From: Triplophysa rosa
Taxonomy: Eukaryota > Chordata > Actinopteri > Cypriniformes > Nemacheilidae
Reading direction: 5' to 3'
Assembly (NCBI RefSeq): GCF_024868665.1
Contig: NC_079890.1
Coordinates: 4,068,005 to 4,132,004, forward strand
Length of the DNA: 64,000 bases
The position numbers and the translations under genes are program-made. Numbering within the stretch: position 1 is the first letter of the stretch; each line of letters begins with the position of its first letter. Below the pieces are notes generated by a model. The model was not told the DNA's origin, did not search any database, and saw only the letters and a list, made by a program, of their open reading frames with translations. This document shows, one piece after another, positions 46,501 to 59,300 of the stretch.

Positions 46501-49500
46501 TCGCAGCTGCATGACTAAGTTAACAGTTACAGGACATTACATTTTCATTAATTTGGCAGACGCTTTTATCTAAATCACATTTAACATTTTGTCAACACGC
46601 TAAACAGTACTGAAAGCCTAGTTTACCAGGCCATGTTACTAGGAGGATTAAAGCTGAAGTAAACAAGGGAGAGAATGAACAACATGAAATCATTTTTATT
46701 TAATAGACATAAAAACAAACAGATATTGGTTAGTATGTTTTGAGATGTTTTTAGAAAGTTGTGATGGATGCTGCACCTCGGTGGATACCTGCGATACAAG
46801 AGCAACCAGCCGTCTCCATTCTTCCATTATTAGTTGTAAGGATCCGGGATTGTTTGCTCCACTTTGACGGGGATTCACATTTGCTTTTAAAAACACGAAT
46901 TCATTGTCTATGTCATGAAAAATATTCACCAGACCTGTTTTAATGGTGTTTTGAGTGTGCTCCCGCGATGTTTTCCTAATAAAACGGAAGCCTCAAGACA
47001 AAAAGGAAGTACGTTACATCGTTTACTTCCGCGTTGATGAGGTGGATAGAGTCACTGAACCACTGCTCTTCAATAAAGAGAGAGACAGAGGGTGTCCTCT
47101 GTATTGTGTGTGTGTGGATGTATTGAGCCGGATTGTCAGTGGATTTTGCACTTGATAACTGGGGTATAGTAGACTCTACAGAACTCTAATAGAGTGCCAT
47201 ATCTCAGATAAAAGTATTAGAGTCACATCTCTCTCTCTCCATCTCTCTCTTCGGGCATCTGTCGGGGTTTATTTCTGTCTTCTATTTTCTCTTGTTACTG
47301 ATTTGATAACGTGAAAAAAATATGGAGGGATTACAGTAGTGTGCACAGCCTTGGCACAATTTATAAAAAAAATTGACCATTATAGTAGACATTATTGTCA
47401 TATAGGTTTCGATAGAAAATACAAGTATTTCGAAAAGCTATGAATAGGGATGTAACAAGTCACCAAAAGCTGGTCGAAAATCAATTATAATATGTGACAA
47501 TTTAAGTCAGTTGAGAAGTTAATTGAAATGCAATACATGTTTTGAACACCAGGGGCAACTGTGTTTCGTGCAAACTTGGTAAACGTTGAAATAATGATGT
47601 TTCTTAAAAAAAGAAACATTCCAAGTTAGAAAAAGCTAATTTTTTATTTGATTTGGAATTAGTTTTAAACTTGCAATTTAGTTTTGTTATTTGACAAAAA
47701 ATAAATTTTTCTTTTACAAAGAAATGTGGAGCATTTGAGAAATAATAAAAGGCAGTTGTTCATTTCTAATTTGTCTCAACTCAATGTGGAAAGAAATCGT
47801 GAAAAATGTTATCGCATCATGAGCTGAGCGAACATCGCTATCGTGAAATCAACGTCTCTCCAAGACATCCATAGAAGTCGATTTTGCAAATGTGAGGTAA
47901 AGGGTGGCTACTTTGAACATGCTAGAATAAGGGTGTCACACTGGTATTGTCAATAACCGTAATAGCAAAAACACAATTATTGGTACCGGTATTTTATCGT
48001 GATGATACTGTTATTGTGATTTATCATGGACACGATAACCACATAATGAAAATCTGTTATTGTGACAGCCAAAGGTGTAGTCTAGTTTTTTGAAGTGGGT
48101 ATACTCAGATTTTTCCCTCCCAACCTACTCACCCGTCCCAGATCGAAAGCTCATGAGCACCACCACACTCACGAATGCATAGAGTATTTATCTTCTGTCA
48201 ATTTTCAATGCAAAAAAAGCCCAGCTATAAAGTAATTTATTTGTGATAACCTATTTCTATATAAACCCTGCTAAAAATAGAAACCATTACATAAATTCTA
48301 TTGGTTTCCATTAAAATACCATTATGAAGTCTTTTGTTAACCCTTTGACTGCCCTGCACTTGGGTTCTTCCTCACCACGACCCTGACACAATTTAATACG
48401 CCAACAATCCCCTTACAGTTATGTTAACGATAACAAATATGCTAATTTTATTAAAGAATACGCAGTGGTTTTAAAAGTGGGGGTGCACCCCCGCAACGCT
48501 ATCGCGACGTAGGGGGGGCCACGTACAGCATAGCATGAACCTCGTCGGGCTCATTTTCTGTAACACCTGCTGCAGCTGTATGGGATAAACTTCCCGCCAA
48601 AAGTATTGCAGGCATATTTTAGAAAATAATAAGCATAAATAAAAAAAATAAAAAAACCACGAGTCAGAACTTTAAACACATTTTAAATTATATGGCACAA
48701 AATTAATACATAAAGACAAAGTTGTCCAAATCGCACACAAAATAATGTTTTCCTTGGTTGTTTAACTCATTTTTTGGGGTTCTCTGATATTTTCTGCTTA
48801 TATTTTCATTTTTTTTATACACATACGTTATTTTTTCTCGCTTGTTTATCCACGTTCTGCTTGCTTTTCAAATGCTGCAGTTCGAGTTTCATGGTAATTA
48901 GGGTGGGCTTTAGCGTCACCATTGGTCCACTAGTTCTAGATTGACAGCTCTTCCTCTAGCCAATCATTCGAAGAGGGTGTTGACATCACTCCAAACGCGG
49001 CTCGCGGCATACACTTGAAATTATAAAAAGTACTTTCTTTTTTGTTTTTGAGCAGAGTAAGGAGGTAGAAAGGAATCAATTAAACATTGTATTTCTGTTC
49101 ACTGGTGATCTATCAATCATATTCAATATCTTGTGTGTTTTAACACTTTTTTATTTTTTCTTTAATTTATAAAGGGTTTCGGCAAAACATTAACTCAGAG
49201 CAAAAAACAATGATATTTGGTTTAGAACCTATAACTTTACATTTATGGATATAACTTTATCCAAGCAAGCACAGATTCTGATAACATTGTCCAATGTAGT
49301 GAAGCCAATGTTGGAAAAAAAATTCTTCCATTAACCTAGAATATTGTAGAGATGACTTTGTAAGGTGTAAAAGTTAAGGAGATATTCCTTTAATTACCCT
49401 CAAATATTCTATACGAGTAATATTAACGTAGACTAATATATCAAGTAGACCAGCCCTATGCTAGGATAAAAAAAATATTTATTTTGGATGCTTTTAGTTA

Positions 49501-52500
49501 CAACATAATTCTTATAATTACAATTGGATTACTTCATGTTTTTGATGAGTATGCTAATATTCTAAAAACTGGAAAAGTTAAATAAAAAAGTTAGTGAATG
49601 GAACAGAAACCGGAGCCCAGTGCTGTTTCAGCATAGCATAGCATCATGTCCTCTTATTTTAGGGGGGTACCAGCATCCAGTGCCAAAAGTGTTTTACGAT
49701 ATTAAATAAATAAATGGTGACAGTGCCACCTATTGGTAAAAAATTATAAGCAATTGTTTTGCATGTATTGCTTGTGTCTTTTATAATATTGTTCTTACAA
49801 TCATTTTAAGAGTACTAAATTAAATCAATTTGGTGAGTTTGGCCCTGTACTTGCTGGATGCATCAATATTTTAAATATCACGACCAGTACAAAAACAATG
49901 TTCTGCTTATATTTCATATTGATATGCCAAATTGCTGTGTTGCTTGCCAGCCCTAAAGGTCCTACAGATAATTAAGTATATTACTAAATAATTGTAATGA
50001 ATAATATCAGTAAGTTTGTATTGAACATTTTTGAACTGTTTATTTATTTTCCATGGCTATCTGTCATATTGATGTTGCAACTATTTAAAAAAAGCAAAAA
50101 GCCACTTGGGGTCTTGCCTTAGTTGTTGTAATTTGACCACAGTTAGGACGGTGAATGAATTGTAAATATCTTCAGGAAACATTTTTGGGTTTTTAACTGG
50201 TCAATTGGAACAAACAGTCCAAAGCTTTTCAGCAAAAAAACAGATCTAGGTTTACGATTCAGCATTACAAGCAAATTACTAAACAAACACTCATGTTCAC
50301 AAAGTGCCTGATTTGAAATTCTCTTCTCGCACACACATTTTACCATCTGATGTGATCTATTATTCTCTCTCATTCTGCCTGCAGACTTCTGCAGTATAAA
50401 TAATGTAGCAGACAGAACAGACTATCCCATTCAGAGTCCTGAAACTGCAAAGTCTTTCCACAACACGCTCACACACACATGCAGTTCTACTGCGTCAAAT
50501 CAGGGACCTCGTTTCCAACACATACACAGTCAAAATGATTTTCCTTCAATTACTTTGACAAAAGTCTTCAGAATCAGTCTTACCTCACAAAACATCAAGT
50601 TTGTTAAAAAGTTTTGAATGTTTAGTTGATTCGTTACATTTAGCAAAGGAATACAAGAAAGCATCTTACCTTTAAAGTCCCAGTGAAATAAAAAATGACA
50701 ATGCTAATTTTTTTCATGAAATATTGTATTGTTTAATGTAAATAGTTTATCAATGTGGGTCATTCTCTTTTTAAAAATCGTGTGCCCTCATAATCTTTAG
50801 TTAAAATCTGAGAATGCACTTCCGTCCAGTAGTGACTATCCATCTTAAATGACGTATGTTAAACTGCTTGGGCGGAGCATCCATTAACCACTCCCCTTAA
50901 ACTGTCAGTCTGCTGCCAGTTCCATTTCAAAATGCAACGGCTGTTTTTATACATCCAATCAAATCGCAGAGAAAGACGAAAGCGACGCTCACTATTTTTC
51001 TCATTCAAAATTCCATTCCACTTGGAAATGCGTCAAAATATGGTTTAAAAACGATCGCAACTTCCGGTTTGCGGAGACTTTAAACTTAGCACTTTTCTGC
51101 GAGTCCTTTACAATATCTGCTTCCGCACATTCTGCATTTCTACCTGACGCACATTGTCCAACTTCTGTCCAGAAAATCTGTCTGGGTTCATTGTGCTTTT
51201 CAGACGGGATTACATTAGTTTTATTTTAGAAGTAATTAAAGAGTAACTATTACAATGTCCTTAAAATGACATGTGGTGTGTAAAATGGTGTGTAATGTTG
51301 CTGTGTGTGAATGTAAGCAGCCTGCCAAGTTGTAAAGCTGAAAGTGAACGAATAACACAGTTATTGGCTTGGGAAAAAAGGAGTCGACTCTGAATCACGC
51401 GAACAAGTCATCTTTCGTTCTAATTTCAGCTCAGGGTCAGATTTGCGTCACTCCGTGTAATGCCCGCCTACTTATACAAGTAGCTCTTTGAGAGGATATA
51501 TTGTGCTGATAATACAGTGTTTTGGGAATATCGGTTTTTATCTCGCTTCACACTCCTGGGAAATATCTTTTTGCAATGTTTTTTACGCATTATTAACTTT
51601 TGATTAGACCATATAAGTTTTTATCTCCTATACAAATGTAATAGCTTAAAACACCTCTATGTCTAATGCTTTTTTAAAGCCAATATTTTGTTAATATCTT
51701 GAATAGCACGCTCTCTGTTGATTCTGTCTGATCAGATGTGTTGTCATTTGGTACAAGAATCTGGTTTCACTTCAACTCATGCTATTGTATGTAGTGATAA
51801 AGAATAACTTGCCCAGGTTACTGCTCACATAAATGCTAATGCCATAGTTATTAGGGTAACATTTATCTCAGTTTTTAATGATGGGTGTTATTGTGTGTAA
51901 AAAGTCTTTACTTTGCCAAAGCATTGAAACATTACATGTATATTCTCTGTCTCGTTAGGTTCGGTTGCTGGTGGAGTTAATTTGGCCTCTGTTTCTGTTC
52001 TTCATTCTTGTGTCGGTCAGATCCACCAATCAACCTGCTTACAAAAGACAGTGTAAGTACAGTACAGCTCTACTGTACATTTCCAGCTGCTTCAAACGCA
52101 TATTTCAATTATGTCAATTAAGAATTATGAAAGCAAACTGTTGTAGATTACACTGTGTTGTATATATTATAGAATACTAGAAGAATCATGTTTTATTATT
52201 ATAACCAGTATTATTCCTTTTCCATTTCACCTTTTAGGTCACTACCCCAATAAGCCCCTCCCCTCGGCAGGTGTGTTGCCATGGCTACAGGGCATGCTGT
52301 GTAACATACAGAACCCATGTGTGGATCATCCGACGCCAGGTGAAGCACCAGGACAGGTGAACAACTTCAATGACTCCATGTAAGTGTCAGAGTACAAAGG
52401 CACAGATAGAGACACATATTCAAATGTACCTTTTGAAACATGAAACGTTGTTGTTTCTCGTGTTTGTTTAGACTCACAAAGGTTTTGATTGAGGTTCAGT

Positions 52501-55500
52501 CACTCCTGGCAGACCCCGCCCTCTTTAGCAGCCTCAAACTGCTGTCCGGAGATGTTGGCCAATGGGATTCCATCCTGCAGAATGCCAATCCAGACAGAGG
52601 TAACTATATGTACTAGAAATGAACGACTTTCTGAAAATAAAATCCCACGAAATACTAGAAAAGAATAAAACTGTAATAATCATTATAATGTGAAATTAAA
52701 GGGATAGTTCACCCAAAAATGACATTTCTGTCATCATTTACTCACCCTCAGGTAGTTCCAAACCTGTAAAAGTTTGTTTTTCCACTGAACACAAAGAAAG
52801 ACATTTGGAAGAATGTTTGCAACCAAACAGTTCTGGGGCACTATTGACTATACCTTAGTAGGACACTACTCTGGCAGTCAATGGTGCCCCGCATTTCTCA
52901 AAATATCATATTTTGTATTCAACAAGTATTTTATACAGGTTTGGAACAACTTAAGGGTGAGTAAATGATGACAGAATTTACATTTTGGAGTGAACTATCC
53001 AGGTAAATAAATTCACTTAAAAAAATGAATCTGGTGTTACACTTCTTTACATTTTTAATACAATTAAATGAACATTTAACAATTAAATTAAATATGTATG
53101 AAACATTTAAAATTTCATATAACAATTGTATTTTATATAACAATCACATTTATGACAGCACAGGCCATTTTAGGCCAGTCAGATGGTCGGTATTTTTGTC
53201 AAGAACAGATTTAAACAAGCCCTCTTCTTGTCTCCTTGATGGAAGACACTTATTTGACAGCATCTGTCGTTGCACCATCATTTTACGGTAGATTCAAACA
53301 CAGCTCATCCAATTATAATTTTGAATCAAATCTATACAGCGAAGTATAATTCAACTGATTGTTGAAGTCCTTTCTGCTAATTAAAGTTCATGCCCCTCTG
53401 TTTCTTCACAACGACATCCTCACAGACCCAACGCAGACACACGCTCGCGTTCTTCAGGGTTGGCTGACAGCAGCGCCTGAGCAATTTACAGCCGCGTTTT
53501 GATTCGGAGGAGCACGTCGTATATCTCTGCTTTGCCGTTGTTTGTTGGTACCGTTTAGTCTAATGATATTCAGATTTGAGAGCAAGCTCATTTGCAAATA
53601 GGCTGAGGTGCGTTGTGTTGTCGGGACATGGCCACCGCTGCAGGCAGATTTGCATTCTGGGGTCTTGAACTTGTATTATACGAGATTAAATTCATCAGGA
53701 GATCTAAGAGGAAGTAATTAACTCGCACCGCTGCCAGATACTCCGAAACGTGGGGTCGTCGCTCGGCCCAAAGAAGCGGCCAATCGGCGCAAGGCCCGGA
53801 GTACAGCGGCCAATCGGAACGCGGGGAGCATGAGGTGACACGACGGCTGGCAGCGATGATGAAAGCGTAAGGTGATGACTTCAATCTCTCTCAAACAGAG
53901 CTCAGCGTGTGCGGCCTGTTTAAGAGGATTGTTGATAAGATTGGGAGTGTAATGACGTGCCCCTGGTAATCAGCGTGGTGGTCTGATAGCAGTCACATCC
54001 GTCGTGCTCGTGGGTCCTAATTAGCGCTCTGGTGTCGCAGCTCGTTACATATTAGCCGGGTTAGGTTCTCTCTGTATTTGGATATCCACGCTAAGCCGTC
54101 CATTCATGTGAATAAAAACACCTCTCTCTGGGGGGCAGTGAGACCTCCATCAGGCCGTTATATGCAAACACAAAAGCTTTCGTAGGCCTAATTGGCTTTC
54201 ATGTTACAGGTGTGTGTATGGGATATTTGTAGTTGCACGAAGATGAAGCTGTGCGCTTCATTATAGCTAAATGAGTGTTTAACAGGCTAACACGTGTTTA
54301 ATAAACCTTAACCTATCCTTCAATCACCACATCAGTTTATACAGAGATGCAGCACACGCAGCCGTCTACGGCGTTTATGTTCAGCACGTCGAAACTGATC
54401 TCAAGGGAAAGCGTAATTGTTTAACAAGGTGACAATTGTGTCTGACTTCCTGGGATGTAAATCGTACAATTATTTTTATTTGAAAAAAGTAAACAAGAGG
54501 CTTTAAAATATAAATGTGTTTAACCTGTTTACTCGTTCACTATGTCGTGACTGTTAGACAGTTCACTATTAGAAGGAAGACTCATCAAAAATGAGATCCT
54601 CCTGACCATATTTCACACTTCATATAATCCTGTTGACCATTTGGATTTAAAATGGATTTTTATTTGAAAACACTAAAGGCTGGACTTCAATGTTCTGTGT
54701 TAATGTCTTTGTTTCTCTCTGTCTCAGGTCAATCCATTCCACTGCGCAGTCTGCTAAGAAGCAACGAGACGTTTTCAGAATATCTGATGAACAGCTTGTC
54801 CGTGCCAAACACAACAGCCGCAAACCTGATGAGGGTGAAGGTTCGACTCGGACAGGTACGTCGTGATGGAGAGAGAAAAAGATGACACACTGCATTTTGG
54901 CATTTGAATTGTGTGCCGAGTTACTATGCAGAAACGCACTTTTTTGAAAAAGTTCAAATGCTTTTAAAAGTGTGGTTTTTCAAGAGATGTTTGTCATTTG
55001 ACGTGTGTGCTTTGTGGTTTTGTGCGGATAAGAGCTAAGAGTATCATTTCTAAAACCACATTGGTAGGAAAATGCCTAGCTTATGGGGTTTAAACCTAAA
55101 CTCAAGACCAGACCAAACCAAGACTCTTTAAGACCCAGAGCAAAAGGCTGCATTTTCTTTCTGAAGATCCTATTTGAGAGTAACTGGCCTGAGTGGTGAG
55201 TTTTTTCTGCTGGGTCTTAATGTTTTGCTCTGGATCTTGAGTTTTTTGCTTTGGGTCTCAAGTAAGTTTTGGCCCTTGGTTTCGCTGTTTTAGTTTTTTG
55301 CTTTAGATGTTTTCTACACAAAGCCCTGAGGATATGGGTAGCAACCACAGAATCCAGAAAACACGTTGATGTTAAAGAGAAAAAAAAGCTATTATGAAGC
55401 TGTATTTTCTAAATTGTATTGTAATTCCAACAACTGAAAAGGTCACGCTGTGGCGTATCGATCTTCTATTGGTCACACATCGTCACATGACACAAATTTG

Positions 55501-56303
55501 TCACCAAACTTGACCTTTGAAACGCAGTGTAAGGTGAAATAATATCGTGACCTTGCATTTCTGGTCTACTGCATTTGCATGTAAATGGAAAGAAAAGTCT
55601 CGGGTGACTGCAGAATGAATCTTTTCAGTTGATTTTAAATGATTTTCACAAAGTGTCCTGACCAGACACAGCATGACCTCACAACAAGTTTAAGGTGTTT
55701 TTCCACGTTATGAGTTACTGTTATTTATATTTTATTTAGAAAAGACTCATTTATTTGTATATTTATTTAATTATTTGTACTAATTAAAGTAAAACTACTC
55801 AACAGTAATTCAAATCAAACACTAATTGATCGATTGCCTTGATCTACCGGTCTAACTTAAGTTTGGGCTACATATTGTTTGTTTGCTCTCTTTCTCTAGA
55901 TCCCTGCGCTGTCAGGTGGGGGTGATTTGCGCTCTGTGCTCTGCAGCGCATCTGTTGACCGCATCCTGGAGTTTAATTCTGTCTCTCAAAAAGAAGAGTT
56001 CAACAACGTCACATGTTCATTGACAGCCGATCAACTTCGCACAACCTCACAGGTTTTCTCGCAGAACCTCGACAACATGAAACTATTAGCAGCTGTGAGT
56101 GAATTTCCCTCGATTAAAAAATCTTCATCAGTAAACGTAATTTTAGAGCAAGCCTATTCCGTTTTTTTTAATCCAGTCCAAAACAAGAAGAAGATTTGTA
56201 TTCACCGGAGCCGCATAATGTGGCAAAGATTTAAAGTCTCTGACTAGGTTTGGGATTTTATGACCTCATTTATTGGACACGGGTGAACAGAGAAAATCTG
56301 CTT

Positions 56304-56348
<45 letters not shown>

Positions 56349-59300
56349 AAGCGTGTGTATTTGTATGTGAATTATTTCACTTTCATTCTATTGAGTGTCT
56401 TTTTTTTTAAGCTGATTTCCCAATAATGCAGAATGTTTCAGGGGCACAGGTTCAGTTTAAATATGTTTTTGTTGTTTTGAGCTCCAAGACACTTGACCTG
56501 GTAGCAGCACTGTTCTGTTTCCATTCTGTAAATGTAATTCCCTTTTTGTCGGTCTCTCGACGTTTGACTTGAGAACCTATCATCTTCCGACTAACTTTGA
56601 AAAGGCCAATGAAATTGGCGAATGAAATTTGCATGCCAGACTCCGCCCCGGATATCTGGGTATAAAGGGGGAACGGCGTGCTGCATTCATTCACCTTTTG
56701 TTCTTCTGAGCCTTTGATCTTATGATCTATATCGATCTACCGATCTCAAAAGACTGCTGGAATTTTTTTTATGACGTGGTGCAGCGGACTGTCCCTTCCT
56801 GCAGCGACTTCCCCTGGGCGTCTCGGCAGTTCCAGAGGTGTTTTCTATCTAAAAGAGCAAATTTCTCCAGCGTGGCATGTCCCGCTGTTCTCGTGGGTGC
56901 AATACACTCATTGAGGAGGGTTACGGACACCATGTCTGCCTCAAGTGCTTGGGTGTCTGGCACGCTGAGGCAGCCTTCGTGGATACGTCCTGCCCGCACT
57001 GCGGGGGGATGGCGATCCAGACATTGTGGTCATGGGTGGCTGTGTTCTTTTTGGACCCAGCCACCACCTCGTCTGCTTCCCATTCCGTGACAGCAGTGGC
57101 TACGGCCCTGCAGTCCGATACGGCGAGCAGCGAGGGTGATATGGGGATTACCGTGAGCGTTAACCGTGAGGTGCCGTATTTGCCGAAAGTGCATGAGGAA
57201 CTCAGTAACTCACCTTTTCGGCGCGCTCCCGTCAAACTAGTTCCATCGCCCTTACTTCCCTCGATGGTGGGGCAGCTAGAGGCTATGTCAATGTGTCCCA
57301 GGTGGAGCGTGCCGTTGCGGTACATCTGTGTCAGCAGACGGCGGCCACCTGGAGAGGTCGACCTAGACTCCCGTCCAAAGCGTGTAAGTTTCTCTGGTGT
57401 CGAAGGCTTACACTGCTGCGGGCCAAGCTGCCTCCTCTCTCCACGCCATGGCCATCCTACAGGTCCACCAGGCCATGGCGTTGAAAGAGCTCCACGAGGG
57501 TAAGACCGACCCAGCGCTCATGCAAGAACTCCACACCGCCACCGACCTCGCGCTACGGGTGACCAAGGTGACCGCACGGGCCCTGGGTCGGGCGATGTCC
57601 ACACTTGTGGTCCAGGAGAGACACCTCTGGCTGAACCTTGTGCAGATGCGTGACGCCCTCATCTCGCAAGGGGGCTGTTCGGCAATACTGTCGGAGACTT
57701 CTCCCAGCAGTGAAGAAGCAGACAGAGTCATTAAACATATCCTGCCCCGGCGCGACTCGGCCACCTTCTGGCTGTCGAGATCCCATGCGGTGTCTGCTCC
57801 CCAGCAGCCCTGATCCTCTTCGACTCTGGCACCACCCACCCAGGCGGCCCCCGGAAGAAGACGTCGACGAGGAGACCAACGCCCGTCAGGACCGCTTTTG
57901 CTTCCGCGGTGACTGCTGACAGGGCGTTGGTCTCCTCCTCGACGGAGGTGACGAAGTCCCTGTGATCCACACACATCCCGGGCGACCTGAACCAGACAGC
58001 CGACACGCTCTCTCGTCAGTCGACGCCTCGTGGAGAGTGGCGACTACACCCCAGAGCAGTCCAGCTCATTTGGGTGCAGTTCGGGCAGGCACAGGTAGAC
58101 CTGTTCGCCTCCCTGGACACCACCCATTGCCCGCTATGGTACTCCCTGTCCGAGGCCCCGCTCGGCACGGATGCCCTAGCACACAGCTGGCCGCGGGACA
58201 AGTGGACGTACGCCTTCCCCCCTGTGAGCCTTATTGCACAGGTCCTGTGCAAGGTCAGGGAAGAGGAGCATCAAGTGTTACTAGTTGCACCATACTGGCC
58301 CAACCGGACTTGGTTCTCGGCGCGAATGCTCCTGACGACAACTCCCCCCTGGCCGATTCCCCTGATGAAGGACCTTCTTTTGCAGGGGGAAGGGCACGTT
58401 GTGGCATCCGAGACCAGACCTCTGGAACCTCCACGTCTGGACGGGACGAGGAGACGAGGAGATCCTGAATGGCCTACCCCCAGCGGTGGTTGAGACCATT
58501 ACTCAGGCTAGGGCCCCTGCCACTAGGCGGCTGTACGACTTTAAGAGGCGCCTCTTCTCGTCCTGGTGCTCTTCTTGAGCAGAAGACCCGTGGAGATGCT
58601 CGATGGGAACGTGCTGTCCTTTCTACAAGAGAGACTTGAGAGAAACCTCTCCCCTTCCACACTGAAAGTGTATGTAGCCGCCATCGCCGCTCATCACGAA
58701 CCAGTTGCTGATAAGTCTCTAGGACAGCACGACCTGGTCATTAGGTTCCTAAGGGACGAGAGAAGGCTGAATCCGCCTCGTCAGCGCTCCGTACCCTCTT
58801 GGGACCTTGATGTGGTCCTGGCGGGTCTCCAGAAGCCCCCTTCGAGCCCCTGGGAGATGCCGCTCTTTCTCATATTACGTTGAAGACGGCTCTCCTGGTG
58901 ACACTCGCCTCCATCAAGAGGGTAGGGGACCTACAAGCATTCTCCGTGTCCACAGATTGCCTAGAATTCGGGCCTGGAGACTCTCACGTTATCCTGAGAC
59001 CCCGGTTCGGCTACGTGCCCAAGGTTCCCACCACTCCTTTTCGGGACCAGGTGGTGAACTTGCAGGCAGTCCCCACCGGGGAGAAAGACCCAACCTCATT
59101 GTGTGTTGTCAGGCTCCTCAGCCCAAAAGGTGAATGAATGCAGCACGCCGTCTCCCCTTTATACCCGGATATCCGGGTGGAGTCCGGCATGCAAATTTAA
59201 TTCGCCAATTTCATTGGCCTTTTCAAAGTTAGTCGGAAGATGATAGGTTCTCAAGTCAAACCCCATCTGTCGGTTTGACACAACGTCTCATTCCCTCCAT

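Larger units (their letters stand above)
43537..51958 (+). other. abca7-like intron 2
   Basis: 8.4 kb with no further gene. It holds an assembly gap, the 64-bp inverted pair, the 31-bp tandem array, a reverse hAT fragment, a complete TTAA MITE and an actively AT-rich background. 46330-46620 holds a short SINE-tail complement (GGCAGACGCTTTTATCTAA near 46556). 46740-47160 has a GC-richer patch with open frames but no known domain. 47940-48060 carries TGGTATTGTCAATAACCGT, also seen at 59828, probably remnants of one MITE family. Confidence 0.6.

Noticed and set aside
46955..47155. Small + strand frame near GC-rich DNA in intron 2
   Set aside because: No acceptor or donor in a phase that joins the abca7-like exons, and no known domain.
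43427..56094. ABCA1 or ABCA4 orthologue
   Set aside because: Exon lengths suit ABCA1, but the helix and the NKPLPSAG and NFNDS motifs are nearer ABCA7. Not fully excluded, so stated as abca7-like.
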